Shown: positions 1 to 8,081 of the stretch, one piece after another
Position numbering within the stretch: the stretch's first letter is position 1
Layout of the letters: every line of letters starts with the position of its first letter
Source of the DNA: CAKUFA01 sp963646285
GTDB taxonomy: Bacteria; Bacillota; Clostridia; Christensenellales; Aristaeellaceae
NCBI GenBank assembly: GCA_963646285.1
Contig: CAVIWF010000025.1
Coordinates: 1-35,384, forward strand
Direction of reading: 5' to 3'
Length of the DNA stretch: 35,384 nucleotides
Program-made: the position numbers and the translations under genes
The notes under the pieces: generated by a model
Seen by the model: the letters and a program-made list of their open reading frames with translations, nothing else
What the model was told of the DNA's origin: nothing
Database searches by the model: none

Positions 1-4
1 CTTT

Positions 5-24
5 CTGGGATTTTTCCCAGTTTT
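5..24 (+). terminator. Possible intrinsic terminator of the gene left of the window
   Basis: A 6-bp stem CTGGGA/TCCCAG with a TTTT loop is followed by TTTT. It would end a gene lying to the left of the window. The T-run is short, so this is a modest call. Confidence 0.45.
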
Positions 25-65
25 AGTTCAACCACATTTCTTGTCTCATTGTAAATCCCATTCCT

Positions 66-96
66 AATTCCCACTGTGGAACTTACTTTGGGAATT
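66..96. repeat. Inverted repeat AATTCCCA / TGGGAATT
   Basis: Two perfect 8-bp arms (66-73 and 89-96) flank a 15-nt spacer, 40 bp upstream of the tRNA promoter. No T-run follows, so it is not a terminator. It could be a regulator site or chance. Confidence 0.35.
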
Positions 97-135
97 TACT
101 CATCTGAATAAACACATTTTGGAAATGATTAACCC

Positions 136-164
136 TTGACAAACCATCGAAAAACTGCTATAAT
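136..164 (+). promoter_or_regulatory. Sigma-A promoter of tRNA-Trp
   Basis: A perfect -35 TTGACA (136-141), a 17-nt spacer and a perfect -10 TATAAT (159-164) lie 20 bp upstream of the tRNA. Full consensus fits strong stable-RNA transcription. Confidence 0.9.
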
Positions 165-183
165 GCCTCACGTTGGTTCACGT

Positions 184-254
184 AGGGGCATGGTGTAATG
201 GTAACACGTGGGTCTCCAAAACCTTTGTTGAGGGTTCGAATCCTTCTGCCCCTG
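184..254 (+). tRNA. trnW: tRNA-Trp (anticodon CCA)
   Basis: The cloverleaf can be folded by eye. The acceptor arm AGGGGCA (184-190) pairs with TGCCCCT (247-253), with discriminator G254. The D-stem is GTGT/ACAC, the anticodon loop CTCCAAA carries CCA at 216-218 after U33, and the T-arm is GAGGG-TTCGAAT-CCTTC (230-246). AGGGGC...GCCCCTG with G73 is typical of bacterial tRNA-Trp. The terminal CCA is not encoded, so tRNA nucleotidyltransferase must add it. Position 27:43 is a T-T mismatch and 28:42 a G-T pair, slightly weakening the anticodon stem. Confidence 0.96.
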
Positions 255-262
255 CTGGGTAA

Positions 263-294
263 AGCGTCCGCTTCTTCGGAAGCGGGCGTTTTTT
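263..294 (+). terminator. Intrinsic terminator of tRNA-Trp
   Basis: A 10-bp stem (265-274 with 279-288, one G-T pair) closed by a TTCG tetraloop is followed by six T residues. It ends the monocistronic tRNA transcript just past the mature 3' end. Confidence 0.93.
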
Positions 295-392
295 CATCCC
301 TGCATAGGCCGATCTTCGCAAACAGGGGTTTCGCCACAAGGGTAAACAGGCGCAGAAGAATAACAAAATCCCACGGTTTTTTAGTCATTCGA

Positions 393-421
393 TTGATTTT
401 ATCTTCTCCCTTCACTATAAT
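393..421 (+). promoter_or_regulatory. Sigma-A promoter of purB
   Basis: -35 TTGATT (393-398), a 17-nt spacer and -10 TATAAT (416-421) give a predicted leader of about 65 nt before the purB start. I see no purine-riboswitch fold in that leader. Confidence 0.82.
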
Positions 422-494
422 GGAGGGTGAAGAGGTATCTTCCGGCGACGGGTTTCCTGCGCCGATTACGCAAGATCAATCGGAGGAACGCTTT

Positions 495-1928
495 ATGCCT
501 CATGACAGCTACATCAGCCCCTTTTCCACCCGCTATGCAAGCCGTGAAATGCAGTACGTTTTCTCAGAGGACAACAAGTTCCGCACCTGGCGGAAGCTCT
601 GGATCGCACTGGCACGGGCAGAAAAGAATCAGGGACTGGATATTACCGATGACCAGATCGCTGAACTGGAAGCTCACCGGGAAGATATCAACTACGAAGA
701 TGCTCAGCGCCGGGAAAAAGAATGCCGCCATGACGTGATGAGCCACGTGTATGCCTATGGACTTCAGTGCCCCGGGGCAGCAGGCATTATTCACCTGGGG
801 GCTACCTCCTGCTACGTGGGGGATAACACGGACATTATCATCATGCGGGAAGGCATGAACATTCTTCGGCGGAAGCTGCTGAATGTGATGAGCCTGCTGG
901 CAGACTTTGCGGAAAAGTACAAGGCTCTGCCCTGCCTGGCCTATACCCATCTGCAGCCGGCACAGCTGACCACTGTGGGCAAGCGTGCTTCCCTGTGGCT
1001 GAATGAATTGACCATGGATTATCAGGAGCTGGAACATCGCCTGTCCACCCTGGCCATGCTGGGCAGCAAGGGAACCACCGGCACCCAGGCTTCCTTCATG
1101 GAGCTGTTTAATGGAGATACTGCCAAGATTGATGCAGTGGAGCAGGATATTGCCAAGGCCATGGGCTTTGATAAGATCGTGCCTGTGTCCGGTCAGACCT
1201 ATTCCCGGAAGGTGGACTATCAGGTGCTGTCCGTGCTCAGCGGCATTGCCCAGTCTGCCAGCAAGTTTGCCTATGATATGCGGCTGCTGGCCAGCTTCAA
1301 GGAAATGGAAGAGCCCTTCGAGAAGCATCAAATCGGCTCCTCTGCCATGCCCTATAAGCGGAACCCCATGCGGTGCGAGCGGATTGACGCCCTTGCCCGG
1401 TACGTGATGGTGGATGTGCTGAACCCTGCCATTACCACCAGTGTGCAGTTCTTTGAACGGACGCTGGACGACTCTGCCAATAAGCGGATTGCTGTGGCAG
1501 AAGCCTTCCTGGGGGTGGATGCCATCCTGAACATTATGATGAACGTGTGCGACGGCCTTGTGGTGTATGACAAGGTGGTTCGTGCCCGGGTAATGAACGA
1601 GCTGCCCTTCATGGCAACGGAAAACATTATGATGGATGCGGTGAAGAAGGGCGGCAACCGGCAGGAGCTGCATGAAAAACTGCGGGTGCACTCTCAGGCC
1701 GCTGCCCGGGTGGTGAAGGAGGAAGGCGGCACCAACGATCTGGTAGACCGCATTGCAGCCGATCCTGCCTTTATGATCACCAGGGAAGAGATTCAGGCCA
1801 TTTTGCAGCCGGAGCAGTTTACCGGCAGAAGCAGCCAGCAGGTGGATGCCTTCCTGCAGGAGGTTGTCCGTCCCATTCTGGATGCCAACAGGGACGTGCT
1901 GGGCGAAAAGCAGGAACTGAGCGTCTGA
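495..1928 (+). CDS. purB: Adenylosuccinate lyase
   Basis: PurB is a cytosolic enzyme that acts twice in purine synthesis. It splits fumarate from SAICAR to give AICAR, and from adenylosuccinate to give AMP. The 477-residue product has the fumarase/aspartase-superfamily signature SSAMPYKRNP near residues 282-291; its flexible loop carries the catalytic serine. An upstream block around TSCYVGDNTD and THLQPAQ is also typical. The ATG at 495 is chosen because GGAGG (482-486) lies 8 nt ahead; the frame is open further upstream but runs through the tRNA and its terminator. It is monocistronic from its own promoter, with no other purine gene nearby. No clear terminator follows. Confidence 0.96.
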   Translation: MPHDSYISPFSTRYASREMQYVFSEDNKFRTWRKLWIALARAEKNQGLDITDDQIAELEAHREDINYEDAQRREKECRHDVMSHVYAYGLQCPGAAGIIHLGATSCYVGDNTDIIIMREGMNILRRKLLNVMSLLADFAEKYKALPCLAYTHLQPAQLTTVGKRASLWLNELTMDYQELEHRLSTLAMLGSKGTTGTQASFMELFNGDTAKIDAVEQDIAKAMGFDKIVPVSGQTYSRKVDYQVLSVLSGIAQSASKFAYDMRLLASFKEMEEPFEKHQIGSSAMPYKRNPMRCERIDALARYVMVDVLNPAITTSVQFFERTLDDSANKRIAVAEAFLGVDAILNIMMNVCDGLVVYDKVVRARVMNELPFMATENIMMDAVKKGGNRQELHEKLRVHSQAAARVVKEEGGTNDLVDRIAADPAFMITREEIQAILQPEQFTGRSSQQVDAFLQEVVRPILDANRDVLGEKQELSV

Positions 1929-2130
1929 CAAGCAACGTGTGAATTTTTTGTGACCTTGGAATTTTTTCTGCCGCACAATCGTTAAATTGCGGTACGATAA
2001 GCAACAGGGCATGAACCAGTGACCGGGAAAATGGCGAAGCTGTTCGGCCAATGGATCCGTGCAAACCTCGGGAAAGCGGGCAGCGTTTTCCCGATACGCA
2101 AGTGCTGCGTAGAAAGTGGGGAGAGGCTCC

Positions 2131-2988
2131 GTGACATCACTATGGAATACGATCCAAACCACCCTGTGGAACGTGTTTCACCGACCCAGTTTGACGGACA
2201 TTGTGGATATTCTGGTGGTTGCCGTCATTATTTACGAGCTGCTGATGCTTACCAGGCAGACCCGGGGCAGCGCTGTATTAAAGGGTTTGGTACTGCTTCT
2301 CCTTGCTACCTGGTGCAGCCAGCTGCTGGGACTGACAGCCCTGAACTGGATGCTGATGAGCGTCATCAATAACGGCGCACTGGTGTTGGTGATTCTGTTT
2401 CAGCCGGAGCTGCGAAAAGCACTGGAACAGATTGGCCGTGGGGCACTGATCGAGCACCGGGACGACGATGGAGACGACAGGCAGCGGATCGTGGATGAAA
2501 TCATCCAGTGCATGCTGGATCTGAGCCGCCGCCGGGTGGGCGCATTGATTGTTTTCGAGCAGAAGACGGGTTTGAAAGATGTGAGCGAAACCGGCACCGC
2601 CGTGGATGCACGCATTTCCGCTCCTTTGTTGGAAAACATCTTCGAACCTAACACCCCCCTTCATGACGGTGCCGTGGTCATTCGGGGCACAAGGGTCATG
2701 GCGGCGGCCTGCATCCTGACCTTGACGGAAGGCCGGGGCGTAAGCCGGGACTTGGGCACACGGCACCGGGCTGCACTGGGCATCAGTGAAACCACGGATG
2801 CTACGGTGCTCATCGTATCCGAAGAAACGGGCATTATCTCCATGGCCAAGGGGGGCAAGCTGACCCGGCATTTGGACGCCAATTCCCTTCGGGACATTCT
2901 GGAGGGGATGTACACCCAGCCCAAGCATGACCTTCGCAGCATGGTCAGCCGCCTGAAGCAGGCCAAGAAAAAGGAGGATGCAAAATGA
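2131..2988 (+). CDS. cdaA: Diadenylate cyclase CdaA
   Basis: CdaA condenses two ATP into the second messenger c-di-AMP, which controls potassium and osmolyte transport and wall homeostasis. The 285-residue protein has about three N-terminal membrane helices (roughly residues 15-75). A DAC domain follows with both hallmark motifs: DGA at 179-181 (LHDGAVV) and RHR at 211-213 (GTRHRAALG). Start: GTG 2131 has GGGAG 7 nt upstream; an in-frame GTG at 2116 overlaps the purine-rich stretch before that site and is less likely. The 3' end overlaps cdaR by 4 nt (ATGA), implying translational coupling. The 200 nt between purB and this gene hold a weak imperfect hairpin (1971-1992) but no convincing promoter or terminator. 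Confidence 0.95.
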   Translation: MTSLWNTIQTTLWNVFHRPSLTDIVDILVVAVIIYELLMLTRQTRGSAVLKGLVLLLLATWCSQLLGLTALNWMLMSVINNGALVLVILFQPELRKALEQIGRGALIEHRDDDGDDRQRIVDEIIQCMLDLSRRRVGALIVFEQKTGLKDVSETGTAVDARISAPLLENIFEPNTPLHDGAVVIRGTRVMAAACILTLTEGRGVSRDLGTRHRAALGISETTDATVLIVSEETGIISMAKGGKLTRHLDANSLRDILEGMYTQPKHDLRSMVSRLKQAKKKEDAK

Positions 2989-4322
2989 GTCAGCAATCTC
3001 CTTCCGATAAGAAGCAGGATCGGGTCACGGTGGGGGAAATCCTGAACCACCTGTGGCACGTGACGAAGAAAAACTGGGGCTTTAAGCTGCTGGCAGTGGT
3101 GATTGCCATTGCACTATGGGCGGGGCTGATTACCCAGGATCCCACCCTGACAAGAGAAAAAATCTTCACCGGCGTATCCGTTACCGTATCCGGGGCGGAT
3201 ACCCTGAAGCGGAATGGCTTCATCGTCACTTCTGACCTGGATGACGTGCTGTCCGGCGTGCAGATGAAGGCGGACGTGCCTCAAATGCAGTATCAGGATG
3301 CAACGGCCACCAACTATAATGTGCGCATTGACCTGAGCCGCATCCGGGAAACAGGCACCCAGCGGGTTCGGCTGACCACCACCAATTCCAGTACCTATGG
3401 CTCGGTAACGGAAATCGTGCCGGAAAGCGTGGAGGTCACGGTGGAAGAGTATGTGACCCGGTACCGCATTCCTGTGGCACTGCAGGTCGTGGGTGAAGCA
3501 CCAGAGGGGTATTACGCTGCTACCCCCAATCTGGATCCGCCCCTGGTGGCGGTATCCGGTCCCAAGTCCCTGGTGGATCAAATCGCCCGGGCGGAGGCTG
3601 TGCTTGACCTGTCTACCTTGCCTGCCCGGGAAGGGCTGATCCGCACCACGGTTCCCTTTACCCTGCTGGACAGCGACGGCAACGTGGTGGAAAGCAGCCT
3701 GCTGGAAGTAACCAGCGAGTCTGTGCTGCTGGATTCCGTTATTGTGGAGCAGCAGCTGTATCCCAAACGTACCCTGAGCCTGTCGGGCACGGGCATGATT
3801 ACCGGCACACCGGCAGACGGATACGAGGTGAAGTCGGTGACCATTACCCCTTCGGTGATTACCGTGGCTGGGGCTTCTTCCAGCCTGGATTTGGTGGATA
3901 CCATCTATCCTGACGCTTCGGTGAGCGTGGCAGGCGCAACCGCCTCCTTTACCCAGCAGGTAAAGGTGCGGAAGACCTCCGAAATGTCCTACATCAGTAA
4001 TGATTCGGTCACGGTGGAGGTGGAAATCGGCCCCGCCATTACCAGCCGAACACTGAAGAACGTCCGTGTGTCCCTGACCAATGTGGGCAGCGGATTGAAT
4101 GCGGTGCTGTCTACTGCCCAGGCCAATGTGACCATTACCGGCCCTCAACTGGTGGTGGAAAGCCTGTGGAACAGCAGCGTCACCCTGACCTGCGATGCCT
4201 CCGGCCTGACGGCTGGTGTCCATGAGCTGCCTGTCAGCTACACCCTTTCCGGGGATGATGACGGGGTGTGCACAGTGGAAACGGACCCGGCAAAGATTAC
4301 GGTAACACTGACGCAGCGGTAA
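2985..4322 (+). CDS. cdaR: CdaA regulatory protein CdaR (YbbR-domain protein)
   Basis: CdaR proteins bind CdaA at the membrane and modulate c-di-AMP synthesis. The 445-residue product has a cytoplasmic N-terminus, a single membrane helix (about 33-50, LLAVVIAIALWAGL) and a long extracytoplasmic part. That part is beta-rich and built from repeated YbbR-like units rich in V, T and S, with recurring phrases such as PLVAVSGPKSLV and ANVTITGPQLVV. Start ATG 2985 overlaps the cdaA stop. Family assignment rests on this pattern and on the cdaA neighbour. In many Firmicutes glmM follows directly; here it does not. Confidence 0.9.
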   Translation: MSQQSPSDKKQDRVTVGEILNHLWHVTKKNWGFKLLAVVIAIALWAGLITQDPTLTREKIFTGVSVTVSGADTLKRNGFIVTSDLDDVLSGVQMKADVPQMQYQDATATNYNVRIDLSRIRETGTQRVRLTTTNSSTYGSVTEIVPESVEVTVEEYVTRYRIPVALQVVGEAPEGYYAATPNLDPPLVAVSGPKSLVDQIARAEAVLDLSTLPAREGLIRTTVPFTLLDSDGNVVESSLLEVTSESVLLDSVIVEQQLYPKRTLSLSGTGMITGTPADGYEVKSVTITPSVITVAGASSSLDLVDTIYPDASVSVAGATASFTQQVKVRKTSEMSYISNDSVTVEVEIGPAITSRTLKNVRVSLTNVGSGLNAVLSTAQANVTITGPQLVVESLWNSSVTLTCDASGLTAGVHELPVSYTLSGDDDGVCTVETDPAKITVTLTQR

Positions 4323-4370
4323 TGGGGCGGCAAAGAACAACAAACGATTTTCTGTGGAAGGAGGTCTGTT

Positions 4371-5111
4371 ATGGGCAACTTTGCCAATACCGTTTTCAGC
4401 ATGATGCTGGGCTGGTTCCGCACGGCTGTATCGGATTTGTGGAATCTGTTCACTGCCTCTGATGGCAACAGCCTCCTTGTGTGGATCGGCAACCACTGGA
4501 TTCATCTGGTGATCATCCTGTGTGTTGCAGGCACGGCGGCAGACATTGTGGTGCATCTGTTCCGCTGGCGTCCGCTGACTGTGTGGGCAAGCTTTTTCCG
4601 CCGCCTTCGTCATCACGATCAAGGCGAGGAAGAAACAGAAACGCCTCCCCGCAGGCAGCAGCGGTGGATCTACGCCGATGGCAGCACGGCATCTGCTCCT
4701 GATCAGGACTGGCAGGAGGATGCGCCGGAGGACGAGGATTTCGCCGAACCCTATGATCAGCCTGTGCCAACGGTGGCCAACATGTCCCACACCCAGTATC
4801 GGAGGAATACCTACGCCAATCAGGTGCCTCCGGGCATGGAGGATTATCCCCATCCGGCACCTATGCAGGAGGAAGACCTCCCGCCGGAACCCATCAACCG
4901 GGAGCCGGCTGCACCTGTGCAGAATAATGAAAGCCGCTCCCGCCGGGTGCTGCGCCGGGTAGCGGAAATTCCCAAGTCCATTTGGCAAAGCGAGGATGAC
5001 GATGAGCTGCAGCTCCGATATCAGCCGGCAAAGCCTGCGGTGGACAAGGAAGACGCCTACCACGCACCGGTGTATCCGCCAACGTGGAAGAAACCCACAC
5101 AGCAGTCTTAA
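4371..5111 (+). CDS. Unrecognised membrane protein with acidic, proline-rich tail
   Basis: I do not recognise a family. The 246-residue protein has an aromatic N-terminal segment that may be amphipathic (1-28) and one clear membrane helix (about 38-60, WIHLVIILCVAGTAADIVV). A basic stop-transfer patch (RRLRHH, 77-82) follows. Residues from about 83 to 246 are low complexity, rich in E, D, P, Q and R, and probably disordered and cytoplasmic. Start ATG 4371 has AAGGAGG 7 nt upstream. It lies 48 bp after cdaR and probably shares its transcript, so a role at the CdaA/CdaR membrane complex or in division or envelope scaffolding is possible but unproven. A strong hairpin follows the stop. Confidence 0.75.
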   Translation: MGNFANTVFSMMLGWFRTAVSDLWNLFTASDGNSLLVWIGNHWIHLVIILCVAGTAADIVVHLFRWRPLTVWASFFRRLRHHDQGEEETETPPRRQQRWIYADGSTASAPDQDWQEDAPEDEDFAEPYDQPVPTVANMSHTQYRRNTYANQVPPGMEDYPHPAPMQEEDLPPEPINREPAAPVQNNESRSRRVLRRVAEIPKSIWQSEDDDELQLRYQPAKPAVDKEDAYHAPVYPPTWKKPTQQS

Positions 5112-5118
5112 TTGTATC

Positions 5119-5158
5119 GGCAAGGGGCGTGAAGCACGTATCCCTTGCCCATTCTTTT
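5119..5158 (+). terminator. Intrinsic terminator or attenuator after the cdaA-cdaR unit
   Basis: The 8-bp stem GGCAAGGG/CCCTTGCC (5119-5126 with 5142-5149) encloses a second stem CGTG/CACG (5128-5131 with 5135-5138). ATTCTTTT follows. The T-run is interrupted and no promoter is visible before thiN, so some read-through into thiN is likely. Confidence 0.65.
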
Positions 5159-5180
5159 ATGGGAAAATGGAGGGAGAACC

Positions 5181-5828
5181 ATGGGCAAGTGTGTGATCAT
5201 TGCCCCCCTGTACGCCGGGGAGGAACCTGCCTGGACAAAAAAGCAGGAAGGGGATTGCATCCTCTGTGCTGACGGCGGTTATGACGCTGCCAAGCGCTTC
5301 GGCATTACCCCGGATCTGGTCATTGGGGACTTTGACTCCATGCCGCTGGATCATGTGCAGGGCACGCCGGTGCGCCGTCTGCCTGTTCACAAGGATGATA
5401 CGGACATGGAAGTCTGCCTGGCAGAGGGCAGAAGCCGTGGCTATCGGGAGTTTTACCTGCTGGGCTGCATTGGGGGCAGGCTGGATCACACCATCAGCAA
5501 CCTGCAGTGCCTGTACGACTGTACCCTTCGTGGGGAAAAGGTGTGGATGGCAGACGGGCAGAACCGGGTGACCGTGCTGCTGCCTGGGGCGCATACGCTG
5601 ACACCTGTACCGGGCAGGCATATCTCTTTGCTGGCCTTCACCCCGGAGGTGACGGGCATTGACCTGACCGGCACGGAATGGGAACTGCATCAGGCTACCT
5701 TGACCCAACGGGATCCCATTGGGGTGAGCAACGAAGCCCTGCAGTCCCAGGTACAGCTGAAGTTTGACCAGGGGGCGCTGCTGGTGCTGTATACGGAGGA
5801 TAAAAAGGAAGCGGCCATGCCCGAATGA
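5181..5828 (+). CDS. thiN: Thiamine pyrophosphokinase
   Basis: This cytosolic enzyme transfers pyrophosphate from ATP to thiamine, giving thiamine diphosphate directly. All hallmark motifs of the family are present in the 215-residue product: ADGG (30-33), GDFDS (49-53), KDDTDME (71-77) and GGRLDHT (98-104). The metal- and ATP-binding acidic residues are therefore intact. DPIGVSNE near residue 180 is typical of the C-terminal thiamine-binding beta-sandwich. ATG 5181 has GGAGG 7 nt upstream; the frame opens earlier at 5145, but that stretch lies inside the preceding hairpin. No TPP riboswitch is visible, so the gene may be constitutive or fed by read-through. Confidence 0.94.
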   Translation: MGKCVIIAPLYAGEEPAWTKKQEGDCILCADGGYDAAKRFGITPDLVIGDFDSMPLDHVQGTPVRRLPVHKDDTDMEVCLAEGRSRGYREFYLLGCIGGRLDHTISNLQCLYDCTLRGEKVWMADGQNRVTVLLPGAHTLTPVPGRHISLLAFTPEVTGIDLTGTEWELHQATLTQRDPIGVSNEALQSQVQLKFDQGALLVLYTEDKKEAAMPE

Positions 5829-5833
5829 TGCGC

Positions 5834-5847
5834 TGCAAACGTTTGTA
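5834..5847. promoter_or_regulatory. Palindrome TGCAAACGTTTGTA, LacI/CcpA-like operator candidate
   Basis: A near-perfect dyad centred on CG lies 34 bp upstream of the ybaK -35. It resembles LacI-family operators and matches most positions of the catabolite-responsive-element consensus TGWAANCGNTNWCA. Binding is inference. Confidence 0.35.
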
Positions 5848-5880
5848 ACAAAACCTCTTCTGTGCACATATCTTGTTCCC

Positions 5881-5909
5881 TTGCTCATCTGCTGCATCTG
5901 TGGTATCAT
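5881..5909 (+). promoter_or_regulatory. Promoter of ybaK
   Basis: -35 TTGCTC (5881-5886), a 17-nt spacer and -10 TATCAT (5904-5909). The -10 is preceded by TGG, which makes it an extended -10. Confidence 0.7.
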
Positions 5910-5964
5910 GCCTGTCGATGCAGGGTGCATCCACCATGCAAAGAAAACCGGGAGGCGAAACATC

Positions 5965-6447
5965 ATGGCCAAGGCCGTGAAGACCAATGTGCTGCGTCAC
6001 TTGGATGCATTGCACATCCCCTATGAAACGAAAGAATATCCTGTGGATGATGACAATTTCGACGGCAAGCTGGTGGCAGGCAAAACGGGACTGGATCCTC
6101 AAATGATTTATAAGACCCTTGTGCTTTGCGGCGATAAGCAGAGCCATCTGGTGTGCGTGCTGCCGGTGGAAAAGGAACTGGATTTGAAGGCGGTTGCCCG
6201 TGCTTCCGGCAACAAAAGCGTATCCATGCTGCCCCAGAAGGAACTGCTGCCCCTGACAGGCTATCTCCGGGGTGGATGCAGCCCCATCGGCATGAAGAAG
6301 GCGTTCCCCACCTATGTGGATGAAAGCTGCCGCACCCAGCCTAAGCTTAGCGTCAGTGCCGGTGTGCGGGGGTGTCAGGTTATTCTGGATACGGAAGCAC
6401 TGCTGACTTGCACAAAGGCAACGGTGGCTGCCCTGTGCCGTGTGTAA
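5965..6447 (+). CDS. ybaK: Cys-tRNA(Pro) deacylase, YbaK/EbsC family
   Basis: YbaK-type proteins clear cysteine mischarged on tRNA-Pro, or act on related mischarged tRNAs, as stand-alone editing domains related to the prolyl-tRNA synthetase INS domain. The 160-residue product is full length. It has the conserved lysine in MIYKTLVL (K50), the SGNKSVSML segment and the GGCSPIGMKK loop (103-112) of the family. ATG 5965 has GGGAGG 9 nt upstream. It has its own promoter and is followed by the promoter of the next operon. The exact tRNA specificity cannot be read from the sequence. Confidence 0.92.
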   Translation: MAKAVKTNVLRHLDALHIPYETKEYPVDDDNFDGKLVAGKTGLDPQMIYKTLVLCGDKQSHLVCVLPVEKELDLKAVARASGNKSVSMLPQKELLPLTGYLRGGCSPIGMKKAFPTYVDESCRTQPKLSVSAGVRGCQVILDTEALLTCTKATVAALCRV

Positions 6448-6451
6448 AGTG

Positions 6452-6480
6452 TTGGCAGAATCATGGAAATGTTGTATAAT
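6452..6480 (+). promoter_or_regulatory. Promoter of the envelope gene run (6519-11228)
   Basis: -35 TTGGCA (6452-6457), a 17-nt spacer and a perfect -10 TATAAT (6475-6480). It gives a leader of about 30 nt before the first gene. It is the only good promoter I see for the five following genes. Confidence 0.85.
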
Positions 6481-6518
6481 AAGCGGGATTGTTTTTCCGG
6501 TGGCAGAAAGGAGCATCC

Positions 6519-8060
6519 ATGAAGGAAAAACTGACCCGTGAAGAAAGACGGCATGCCCTGCTTGTGGCGGTGCTCATTGTGGCGGGGCTGCTGGCACTGT
6601 CTGGCTTGATTTGGTGGGCTTCCGGCTGGGAAGTGTGGGAGGTTCAAGGCACCATGCCTGCAGAAAGCGATACGCTGCTTGCCGCAGCGCAGGGGATGGA
6701 CAGTATTTCCGTTCAGGTAAAGCTGAATGAGGAAAAGCAGATGTTGTCCGCTTCTCAGGTGATGACCCTGACCAACCGCACAGGGGAGGAGCTGGACAGG
6801 ATTGTGCTGCGGAGCTATTCTGGCGCATTCCTGACGGAGGATACCTCCCCAGCCGCTACGGACGAGCTGTATGACGCCTGCTATCCGGATGGGTTTTCTT
6901 CCGGGGGGCTCATCATGGAAACCACCAGCGTGGGTGGGGAAAACCTGACCTACATCTGGTCCGATGATGCGAAAACCGTGCTGACCCTGATGCTGGATAC
7001 GGCGTGGAAGTCGGGAGAAACTATCACGGTGGAGCTTCAGTATCATGTGAATGTGCCTGTGTGCGCCGGTCGGTTCGGTGTATACGACGGCATTTGGTCC
7101 TTGGGCAATGTTTTCCCAACCTTGGCGGTGCGGGAAGATGGTGCATGGCGCACCGACAGCTACGGTTCCATCGGCGATCCTTTCCTGAGCGAATGTGCCA
7201 ACTGGACCGTGACGCTGACCCTGCCGGAAGGCTATACCTTGGCTGCTACTGATTACGCCGAAGGCATTGCATCCAATCAGCAGCAAGCATACACGCTGAC
7301 GGCCCATGCCGTTCGAGACTTTGCCCTGGTTTTCGGCAAGGAGCTCCAATGCGTAACCGGCATGGAAGGGGACACTTTGGTCATTGCCTGTGCCAAGGAT
7401 CGCTCCCGTGCACGGGAAATGCTGAAGTACGCCAAGCAGGCACTCCGCTGCTACGAAAAGCGGTATGGCGAATACGTCTATCCTTCCTTGACTGTTACGG
7501 AAAGTGCCTATGCCCTGAACACTGCCGAATATCCCCGCTTGGCCATGATTGGGCAAAACAGGGTGGAGGCAGGAGGACAGTCCCTGGAATTTGCTGTTGC
7601 CTATGGGGTGGCGCACCAGTGGTGGTATGCCATGGTAGGCTCGGACAGCATCAATCAGGCTTGGCAGGATGAAAGCCTGTGCGAGTATGCCCTGATGGAC
7701 TATATCGGCGACTATTACAGCACCGATGACCGGGATGCCGCCATTTACCAGCGGATCGAAACGGCACTGCGCATTACCATTTCCCGGGACATTACCCCGG
7801 GCAGTCCCATTACGTACTTTAACGATGTAACGGAGTATACCCAGGTGGTCTGCCGCCGAGGTGCAGCCTTGTGGATTGCACTGGAAAACTACTTTGGCCG
7901 TGACGAGCTGGATACCCTGCTCCGTGACTATGCAGAAACCTACCGCTTTTCCATTGCCTCCCGTGAGGAGCTGACGGAAATCATCAGCAGCCATGCGGGC
8001 ATGGATTTAAGCGAATTGATGGCGGATTATTTGGACACCCATATTGACACACTCCCGTGA
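6519..8060 (+). CDS. Membrane-anchored M1-family peptidase-like protein, catalytic residues lost
   Basis: The 513-residue product has one N-terminal membrane helix (about 12-34), an extracytoplasmic beta-rich domain (about 50-270) and an M1 gluzincin-like domain. At residues 362-369 the sequence is YGVAHQWW, where active relatives read HExxHQWW. The first zinc-binding histidine and the catalytic glutamate are thus replaced by Tyr and Gly. The second histidine (H366) and the downstream glutamate (E385, in WQDES), 19 residues apart as in the HExxH-x18-E pattern, are kept. I therefore expect no peptidase activity, but perhaps binding of peptides or surface polymers. ATG 6519 has AAAGGAG 5 nt upstream. 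It is the first gene of an apparent five-gene operon. Confidence 0.82.
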   Translation: MKEKLTREERRHALLVAVLIVAGLLALSGLIWWASGWEVWEVQGTMPAESDTLLAAAQGMDSISVQVKLNEEKQMLSASQVMTLTNRTGEELDRIVLRSYSGAFLTEDTSPAATDELYDACYPDGFSSGGLIMETTSVGGENLTYIWSDDAKTVLTLMLDTAWKSGETITVELQYHVNVPVCAGRFGVYDGIWSLGNVFPTLAVREDGAWRTDSYGSIGDPFLSECANWTVTLTLPEGYTLAATDYAEGIASNQQQAYTLTAHAVRDFALVFGKELQCVTGMEGDTLVIACAKDRSRAREMLKYAKQALRCYEKRYGEYVYPSLTVTESAYALNTAEYPRLAMIGQNRVEAGGQSLEFAVAYGVAHQWWYAMVGSDSINQAWQDESLCEYALMDYIGDYYSTDDRDAAIYQRIETALRITISRDITPGSPITYFNDVTEYTQVVCRRGAALWIALENYFGRDELDTLLRDYAETYRFSIASREELTEIISSHAGMDLSELMADYLDTHIDTLP

Positions 8061-8081
8061 TCTACGGAAAGGATGAATGTG

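Noticed and set aside
198..494. In-frame extension of purB upstream to position 198
   Set aside because: It runs through tRNA-Trp and its terminator; the GGAGG-preceded ATG at 495 and known PurB N-termini fit better.
1971..1992. Terminator after purB
   Set aside because: The imperfect CCGCA...TGCGG hairpin has no T-run after it on either strand.
564..2162. Long open frame antisense to purB (532 codons)
   Set aside because: Antisense shadow of a codon-biased gene; low-complexity His/Gly-rich translation with no recognisable domain.
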